From contig CP066701.1 in the NCBI GenBank assembly GCA_016756695.1, positions 1,505,001 to 1,560,000 of the forward strand: a DNA stretch of 55,000 nt, read 5' to 3'. Within the stretch, counting starts at the first letter, position 1. Each line of letters begins with the position of its first letter. The position numbers and the translations under genes are program-made. The stretch is from Heyndrickxia sporothermodurans. Lineage in GTDB: Bacteria > Bacillota > Bacilli > Bacillales > Bacillaceae_C. The notes beneath the pieces are model-generated. The model was not told where the DNA came from, did not search any database, and saw only the letters and a list, made by a program, of their open reading frames with translations. This document shows, piece by piece, positions 49,569 through 55,000 of this stretch.

Positions 49569-51587
49569 ATGAGTAGAATCTTTAGAAATACCATCTTTTA
49601 TGTATTATTATTTCTCGTCCTTATTGGAATTGTAAGCTATTTTAACAATAACAATGAGTCGACAAAAGATATAACATATGATCAATTTATTTCCCATTTA
49701 GAAAAAGGGGATGTAAAAGAATTTTCATCACAGCCTGAAAGAGGTGTGTATGAAGTTCGAGGTGAACTAAAGGATGCAGAGAAAACAAAATTCGTTACTT
49801 ATGTATTGAATAGCCCGTCCGCCCTTGAACGGATTGAAAAAGCAGTCGATACAAGTGGTGCAAAAATGAATAATTTACCTGCCAAGGAGACAAATGGCTG
49901 GGTTTCATTCTTCACATCAATTATTCCGTTTGTTATTATTTTCATCCTTTTCTTCTTCTTATTAAATCAAGCCCAAGGCGGCGGTGGCCGTGTAATGAAC
50001 TTTGGGAAAAGTAAAGCAAAGCTTTATAATGATGAAAAGAAAAAGGTTCGTTTCCGTGATGTTGCCGGTGCGGACGAAGAGAAGCAAGAGCTGGTTGAAA
50101 TAGTAGAGTTTTTAAAAGACCCACGTAAGTTTGCTGAGCTAGGGGCAAGGATTCCGAAAGGTGTTTTGCTTGTCGGACCTCCTGGGACTGGTAAGACTTT
50201 ATTAGCACGTGCAGTTGCTGGTGAGGCCGGAGTTCCATTCTTCTCAATCAGTGGTTCTGACTTTGTAGAAATGTTTGTTGGTGTGGGTGCATCTCGTGTT
50301 CGTGATTTATTTGAAAATGCTAAGAAAAACGCTCCATGTATTATATTTATCGATGAAATTGATGCGGTAGGTCGTCAACGTGGTGCGGGTCTTGGTGGTG
50401 GTCACGATGAACGTGAGCAAACATTAAACCAATTACTTGTTGAAATGGATGGCTTTGGCGCAAACGAAGGAATTATTATTGTTGCAGCAACGAATAGACC
50501 TGATATTCTAGACCCTGCGTTATTACGTCCGGGACGTTTCGACCGTCAAATTACTGTAGATCGTCCAGATGTAAATGGTCGTGAAGCTGTTCTGCGTGTT
50601 CATGCAAGAAATAAGCCGTTGGATGGAGACGTTGATTTAAAAGCCATTTCTCAAAGAACACCAGGTTTTTCTGGGGCGGATTTAGAAAACTTGTTAAACG
50701 AAGCGGCACTTGTTGCAGCTAGGCAAAACAAGAAGAAAATTGATATGTCAGATGTGGATGAAGCAACAGATAGAATAATTGCGGGTGTATCGAAGAGAAG
50801 CCGTGTTGTTTCTAAAAAGGAAAGAAAAATTGTTGCTTATCATGAGAGTGGACACACGATTATAGGGCTTGTATTAGATGAAGCGGAAATGGTTCATAAA
50901 GTAACGATTGTTCCACGCGGTCAAGCCGGAGGGTATGCGGTTATGTTGCCGAAGGAAGATCGTTATCTAATGACAAAACCTGAACTTCTTGACAAAATTA
51001 CCGGATTGTTAGGTGGACGCGTTGCAGAGGAGGTTACCTTTGGGGAAGTTTCCACTGGGGCTTCAAACGATTTCCAACGTGCTACTAATATTGCGAGAAA
51101 AATGGTGACTGAATATGGAATGAGTGACAAGCTCGGACCTCTTCAATTTGGTCAATCGCAAGGTGGTCAAGTGTTCTTAGGTCGTGACTTTAATAATGAG
51201 CAAAACTATTCTGATAAGATTGCTTATGAAATCGATACTGAGATTCAAGATATTATTAAAGAATGTTATGAACGTGCTAGAAAGATCATCCTTGAAAATC
51301 GTGAAAAATTTACAATCATTGCAGAAACATTGTTAGAAGTTGAGACATTAGATGCTGAGCAAATTAAGCATATTTATGATCACGGTACATTGCCGGACAG
51401 AAAGACTTCTACAACCGAACAGTTAAAATTTGATAAAGATGAGTCAACTGACCCATTAAAGGTCAATATCCAAAAGAAACAGGAAGATTTCACTAAATCA
51501 GATGAGTTGAAAGATGAAGAGCGACCTGAAAAATTTGGACCTACTAGAGTTCCTAACCAAGACGATAAAGAGGAACCGAAAGAATAA
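49569..51587 (+). CDS. ftsH: ATP-dependent membrane zinc metalloprotease FtsH
   Basis: Hexameric AAA+ protease that degrades misfolded membrane proteins and regulators such as Spo0E. Membrane segments are at about 6-24 and 115-135, flanking an extracytoplasmic domain. Walker A GPPGTGKT is near 202, Walker [12 protein letters not shown] near 258, the second region of homology RPGRFDRQI, and the zinc motif HESGH near 424. The C-terminal tail (about 610-672) is long, charged and low in complexity, making the protein about 35 residues longer than B. subtilis FtsH. ATG 49569 follows GGGAGGAGG. Confidence 0.97.
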   Translation: MSRIFRNTIFYVLLFLVLIGIVSYFNNNNESTKDITYDQFISHLEKGDVKEFSSQPERGVYEVRGELKDAEKTKFVTYVLNSPSALERIEKAVDTSGAKMNNLPAKETNGWVSFFTSIIPFVIIFILFFFLLNQAQGGGGRVMNFGKSKAKLYNDEKKKVRFRDVAGADEEKQELVEIVEFLKDPRKFAELGARIPKGVLLVGPPGTGKTLLARAVAGEAGVPFFSISGSDFVEMFVGVGASRVRDLFENAKKNAPCIIFIDEIDAVGRQRGAGLGGGHDEREQTLNQLLVEMDGFGANEGIIIVAATNRPDILDPALLRPGRFDRQITVDRPDVNGREAVLRVHARNKPLDGDVDLKAISQRTPGFSGADLENLLNEAALVAARQNKKKIDMSDVDEATDRIIAGVSKRSRVVSKKERKIVAYHESGHTIIGLVLDEAEMVHKVTIVPRGQAGGYAVMLPKEDRYLMTKPELLDKITGLLGGRVAEEVTFGEVSTGASNDFQRATNIARKMVTEYGMSDKLGPLQFGQSQGGQVFLGRDFNNEQNYSDKIAYEIDTEIQDIIKECYERARKIILENREKFTIIAETLLEVETLDAEQIKHIYDHGTLPDRKTSTTEQLKFDKDESTDPLKVNIQKKQEDFTKSDELKDEERPEKFGPTRVPNQDDKEEPKE

Positions 51588-51596
51588 ATATTTCTT

Positions 51597-51637
51597 AAAA
51601 GGACATTGTTATTATATAATAGCGATGTCCTTTTTTT
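51597..51637 (+). terminator. Terminator after ftsH
   Basis: AAAAGGACAT pairs with ATGTCCTTTT (51625-51634), and the interior can pair further with G-U pairs. A T run ends it. Confidence 0.9.
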
Positions 51638-51656
51638 ACGTTAGTGAGCAAAATTA

Positions 51657-51665
51657 TGGTATGAT
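51657..51665 (+). promoter_or_regulatory. Extended -10 element of coaX
   Basis: TGGTATGAT is an extended -10 located 40 bases before coaX. The -35 region (TTTACG) is poorly spaced. Confidence 0.4.
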
Positions 51666-51704
51666 GTTGGCATGTTAAATTAGAATAGTTAAAGTGGTGA
51701 AAAT

Positions 51705-52475
51705 ATGTTATTCGTATTAGACGTTGGAAATACAAATATTGTATTAGGTGTATATGATAAAGATGAACTAAAGTATCATTGGAGAGTTGAAACGAATCGT
51801 CATAAAACAGAAGACGAATATGCAATGGTGATACGATCTTTATTCCAACACGTAGGAATAGAATTTAAAGATATAAATGGAATCATTATTTCAACCGTTG
51901 TTCCACCGATTATGTATACATTAGAGAGAATGTGTAATAAGTATTTTCATGTGAAACCTCTCGTAGTTGGACCCGGAATTAAGACAGGCTTAGATATAAA
52001 GTATGAAAATCCTCGAGAGGTTGGAGCGGATCGAATCGTTAATGCTGTAGCAGGAATTAATGAATATGGCAGCCCGCTTATTATTGTTGACTTTGGTACA
52101 GCAACAACCTTCTGTTATATAAATGAGCATAGTCAATATATGGGAGGTGCTATTTCTCCCGGTATCGGAATATCAGTTGAAGCTTTATATTCAAGAGCCG
52201 CGAAACTACCGAGAATAGAAATTGCAAAAACTGATGAAATAATTGGCAAAAATACAGTTGCTGCGATGCAGGCTGGTCTTGTGTATGGCTATGTCGGTCA
52301 AGTTGAGGGTATTGTTAACCGTATGAAAGCAAACAGTAAAAAGGAGCCGATCGTCGTAGCGACCGGTGGACATGCAAATTTAATTGCTAGTGAATCTAAG
52401 GCTATTGACATTGTTGATTCATTTTTAACGTTAAAAGGCTTAAGACTAATTTATAAAAGAAATATGAATGATTGA
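51705..52475 (+). CDS. coaX: Type III pantothenate kinase
   Basis: First step of coenzyme A synthesis, phosphorylating pantothenate; the type III form requires a monovalent cation. ASKHA fold: [12 protein letters not shown] at residues 5-16, [22 protein letters not shown] (catalytic aspartate) and [11 protein letters not shown]. The 256-residue length is normal. ATG follows AAAGTGGTG. hslO begins 13 bases downstream. Confidence 0.96.
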   Translation: MLFVLDVGNTNIVLGVYDKDELKYHWRVETNRHKTEDEYAMVIRSLFQHVGIEFKDINGIIISTVVPPIMYTLERMCNKYFHVKPLVVGPGIKTGLDIKYENPREVGADRIVNAVAGINEYGSPLIIVDFGTATTFCYINEHSQYMGGAISPGIGISVEALYSRAAKLPRIEIAKTDEIIGKNTVAAMQAGLVYGYVGQVEGIVNRMKANSKKEPIVVATGGHANLIASESKAIDIVDSFLTLKGLRLIYKRNMND

Positions 52476-52488
52476 AGGGAAGGTTATA

Positions 52489-53367
52489 ATGGGTGATTAT
52501 TTAGTAAAAGCTTTAGCATATAATAACCAAGTTCGTGCTTATGCAGTAACAAGTACAGAAACGGTTGGAGAGGCTGTTCAAAGACATTATACATGGCCTA
52601 CTGCTTCCGCTGCGTTAGGGCGCTCCATGACAGCAGGAGTTATGATGGGAGCAATGTTAAAAGGAGAAGAAAAACTGACTATCAAAATAGAAGGCAACGG
52701 TCCAGTCGGCCCAATTCTTGTTGATAGTAATTCTAAAGGGGAAGTACGTGGATATGTTACAAACCCCCAAGTTCACTTTGATTTAAATGAAAAAGGTAAA
52801 TTGGATGTGCGAAGAGCTGTAGGCACCGAGGGGACATTAACAGTTGTTAAAGATTTAGGACTAAGAGAACATTTTTCAGGGCAAGTTCCTATCGTATCCG
52901 GTGAGCTCGGTGAAGATTTTACTTATTATTTTGCTACATCCGAACAAACTCCATCTTCTGTAGGTGTTGGGGTACTTGTAAATCCTGATAATTCAATCCT
53001 TGCATCTGGTGGCTTTATTATTCAATTATTACCTGGAACAGACAATAAAGTTATTGATGAAATTGAAAAAAGACTTCAATCAACGGAACCAATTTCAAAG
53101 TTAATTCAAAAAGGATTGAATCCAGAAGAGATTTTAGAGAATATATTAGGAAAAGACAATGTAAAAATTGTTGAAACAATGCCAGTACAATTTAAATGCA
53201 ATTGCTCAAAAGAACGTTTTGGGGCAGCTATTATTAGTTTAGGAAAAGATGAAATTCAAGATATGATTACTGAAGATGGGAAAGCGGAAGCTCAATGTCA
53301 TTTCTGCAATGAAAAGTACTTATTTTCCAAAGAAGAACTAGAAGAACTTTTAGAAGAAGCATATTAA
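52489..53367 (+). CDS. hslO: Redox-regulated chaperone Hsp33
   Basis: Holdase chaperone activated by oxidation of a zinc-binding cysteine switch. Four cysteines are at the C-terminus: CNC ([10 protein letters not shown], about 235) and CHFC ([10 protein letters not shown], about 268). The N-terminal domain shows the family pattern [27 protein letters not shown] 52489 follows GAAGGGAAGG; an in-frame start seven codons upstream overlaps the coaX end. 292 residues. In B. subtilis yacD lies next to it; it is absent here. Confidence 0.96.
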   Translation: MGDYLVKALAYNNQVRAYAVTSTETVGEAVQRHYTWPTASAALGRSMTAGVMMGAMLKGEEKLTIKIEGNGPVGPILVDSNSKGEVRGYVTNPQVHFDLNEKGKLDVRRAVGTEGTLTVVKDLGLREHFSGQVPIVSGELGEDFTYYFATSEQTPSSVGVGVLVNPDNSILASGGFIIQLLPGTDNKVIDEIEKRLQSTEPISKLIQKGLNPEEILENILGKDNVKIVETMPVQFKCNCSKERFGAAIISLGKDEIQDMITEDGKAEAQCHFCNEKYLFSKEELEELLEEAY

Positions 53368-53396
53368 TGTAAAGGCACGGATATTTTAGGAAAAAA

Positions 53397-53430
53397 GGCA
53401 TAAGTATATAATACTTATGTCTTATTTTTT
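53397..53430 (+). terminator. Terminator after hslO
   Basis: CATAAGTAT pairs with ATACTTATG (53411-53419) across a 3-base loop, then CTTATTTTTT. Confidence 0.8.
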
Positions 53431-53443
53431 AAGAGTATTTTCT

Positions 53444-53472
53444 TTGACTTTTCAAATAGTAAGTGATAAATT
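53444..53472 (+). promoter_or_regulatory. Probable sigmaA promoter of cysK
   Basis: TTGACT (53444-53449), a 17-bp spacer and TAAATT (53467-53472) with an extended -10 TG. ATACTCGGAATTT just before the gene resembles part of a CymR site, but I could not match the full motif. Confidence 0.45.
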
Positions 53473-53518
53473 TGAAATAATTAAACCAATAAAAATACTC
53501 GGAATTTGAGGTGGGAGA

Positions 53519-54445
53519 ATGGCTCGTTTAGTTAATTCAATTGCCGAATTAGTCGGTGGAACACCAGTGGTGAAATTAAATCGTGCAACAAGTGAGAATC
53601 AAGCGGAAGTATATCTTAAACTCGAATATATGAATCCAGGAAGTAGTGTAAAAGACCGAATCGCTCTGGCGATGATTGAAGCTGCAGAAAAGGAAGGGAA
53701 AATAAAGCCTGGTGATACAATTGTTGAACCAACAAGCGGAAATACAGGTATTGGTCTAGCGATGATTGCCGCGGTCAAAGGTTATAATGCGGTCCTAGTG
53801 ATGCCTGACACGATGAGTTTAGAACGGCGAAATCTCCTTCGTGCTTATGGTGCTGAACTTGTGTTAACACCAGGAGCAGAAGGGATGAATGGTGCGGTTA
53901 AAAAGGCTGAAAGCTTGGCTAATGAGAATGGATACTTCATGCCACAACAATTTAAAAATGAAGCGAATCCCGAAATTCACCGTCTAACTACGGGTAAGGA
54001 AATTGTTGAACAAATGGGTGAGCAGTTAGATGCTTTTGTATCCGGAATTGGTACAGGTGGAACGATTTCCGGTGCCGGTGAAGTGTTGAAAGAAAAATAC
54101 CCGGATATTAAAATAGTTGCAGTTGAACCAAAGGATTCACCGATTCTTGCTGGTGGAAAACCAGGCCCTCATAAAATTCAAGGACTTGGTGCTAACTTTG
54201 TTCCAGACACTTTAAATAGGGAAATCTATGATGAAATTATTCACGTAGGCACAGAGGAAGCATTTGAAGCATCAAGAAGAGTAGCAAAAGAAGAAGGAAT
54301 ATTAGGTGGAATCTCTGCTGGTGCAGCCATCCACGCTGCATTAAAAGTTGCTTCAGAACTTGGAAAAGGTAAAAAAGTATTAGCTATTATTCCAGACAAT
54401 GGAGAGCGTTATTTAAGTACTGCATTATATCAATTTGAGGATTAG
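53519..54445 (+). CDS. cysK: Cysteine synthase (O-acetylserine sulfhydrylase)
   Basis: PLP enzyme making cysteine from O-acetylserine and sulfide. The PLP lysine is Lys45 in [11 protein letters not shown], the substrate loop TSGNTG is at 72-77, and the phosphate-binding glycines are GIGTGGT near 175. GISAGAA is near 265. The 308-residue length is normal. ATG 53519 follows GAGGTGGGAG. In B. subtilis pabB, pabA and pabC follow; here folP follows directly. Confidence 0.97.
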   Translation: MARLVNSIAELVGGTPVVKLNRATSENQAEVYLKLEYMNPGSSVKDRIALAMIEAAEKEGKIKPGDTIVEPTSGNTGIGLAMIAAVKGYNAVLVMPDTMSLERRNLLRAYGAELVLTPGAEGMNGAVKKAESLANENGYFMPQQFKNEANPEIHRLTTGKEIVEQMGEQLDAFVSGIGTGGTISGAGEVLKEKYPDIKIVAVEPKDSPILAGGKPGPHKIQGLGANFVPDTLNREIYDEIIHVGTEEAFEASRRVAKEEGILGGISAGAAIHAALKVASELGKGKKVLAIIPDNGERYLSTALYQFED

Positions 54446-54467
54446 AAATTAAATAATTTACTCTTTT

Positions 54468-54496
54468 AGGCAATCGGTAACCCCGTTTGCCTTTTT
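54468..54496 (+). terminator. Terminator after cysK
   Basis: AGGCAA pairs with TTGCCT (54487-54492) and inner CGG with CCG, followed by TTTTT. Confidence 0.82.
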
Positions 54497-54594
54497 GTGT
54501 TCACATATCTTACTCAACTTAGATTATGGGTTGTGAAATGTAATGTGAAAGCGTTAGACTGTAAATAGGAATCATTATGGAAGGAGATAAATGA

Positions 54595-55000
54595 ATGACT
54601 CAAGTACTTCATTGTCGCTCACATCAATTAGATTATAAAAATAAAACATTAATAATGGGAATTTTAAATATAACACCTGATTCCTTTTCAGACGGTGGGA
54701 AATACGATGACATGGGAAATGCGGTGAAACGTGCAAAACAAATGATTCAGGATGGTGCTGATATTATAGATATTGGTGGAGAGTCCACCAGACCTGGTCA
54801 TGTCAAAGTAAGTGCTGAAGAAGAAATTTCAAGGGTTGTACCTGTCATAAAAGAACTATCTAATACACTCGATGTTCCATTGTCTATCGATACATATAAA
54901 GCAAAGACTGCCGAACAGGCAATATTAGCAGGTGCACATATCGTCAATGATATTTGGGGGGCAAAGGAAGATCCCGAAATTGCTAATGTCGCTGCTGAAC
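54595..55000 (+). CDS. folP: Dihydropteroate synthase, N-terminal part (3' end outside window)
   Basis: Condenses p-aminobenzoate with dihydropterin pyrophosphate in folate synthesis; called sul in B. subtilis and the target of sulfonamides. The first 135 codons are present, with the family motifs IMGILNITPDSFSDGGKY (about 20-37), GADIIDIGGESTRPG (about 60-74), LSIDTYKA (about 100) and HIVNDIWGA. The ATG at 54595 follows GAAGGAGAT at the right distance; a nearer out-of-frame ATG at 54591 opens no usable frame. Confidence 0.95.
   Translation, partial: MTQVLHCRSHQLDYKNKTLIMGILNITPDSFSDGGKYDDMGNAVKRAKQMIQDGADIIDIGGESTRPGHVKVSAEEEISRVVPVIKELSNTLDVPLSIDTYKAKTAEQAILAGAHIVNDIWGAKEDPEIANVAAE

Overview
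The window is a low-G+C chromosomal segment from a spore-forming member of the Bacillaceae. Gene content and order closely follow the origin-proximal stretch of Bacillus subtilis from yaaO to sul (folP). Almost every core gene is on the + strand, as expected for a replichore running away from oriC. Sporulation genes confirm an endospore former: yabG, sspF, spoVG, fin, spoVT, a spoVB-like exporter, yabP/yabQ, spoIIE and yabS/yabT. No species name is claimed, because only general family resemblance was used.

Layout. 1-6.3 kb: the yaaO tail, tmk, darA, holB, ricT, yabA, yabB, rsmI, then abrB on the opposite strand. 6.5-9.0 kb: a complete IS66-family element. 9.1-16.4 kb: metS, a parS site, tatD, yabE, rnmV, rsmA (ksgA) and yabG. 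16.4-20.4 kb: an IS1182-type element carrying a second kind of IS66 element inside it. 20.5-27.4 kb: veg, sspF, ispE, purR, ridA, spoVG, glmU, prs and ctc. 27.5-31.5 kb: a second copy of the same nested element in opposite orientation. 31.6-42.4 kb: pth, fin, mfd, spoVT, a spoVB-like gene, mazG, rqcP, yabP, yabQ, divIC and yabR. 42.5-42.7 kb: two tRNA genes on the - strand. 43-55 kb: spoIIE, yabS, yabT, an in-frame tilS-hprT fusion, ftsH, coaX, hslO, cysK and the start of folP.

The genes cover translation and RNA modification (metS, rsmA, rsmI, rnmV, tilS, pth, ctc, rqcP), replication control (holB, yabA, parS), nucleotide, cell-wall and isoprenoid precursors (tmk, prs, glmU, ispE, hprT, purR), repair and proteostasis (mfd, ftsH, hslO), cofactors (coaX, folP) and spore development. 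Many control sites are readable: a textbook sigmaK promoter for yabG, a sigmaH promoter for spoVG, sigmaG-type promoters for sspF and spoVT, a sigmaB-like promoter for ctc, a sigmaF-like promoter for yabS, a spoIIE promoter with the diagnostic 21-bp spacer, a PurBox pair before purR, and about 20 intrinsic terminators.

The most notable points are: (1) a 3.98-kb IS66-inside-IS1182 hybrid present twice in inverted orientation, each copy with its own 4-bp target duplication, so the hybrid appears to have transposed as a unit; (2) complementary damage in the two copies; (3) the TilS-HprT fusion just upstream of ftsH; and (4) a parS site sitting in the loop of the metS terminator. No CRISPR array, prophage or defence system was seen.
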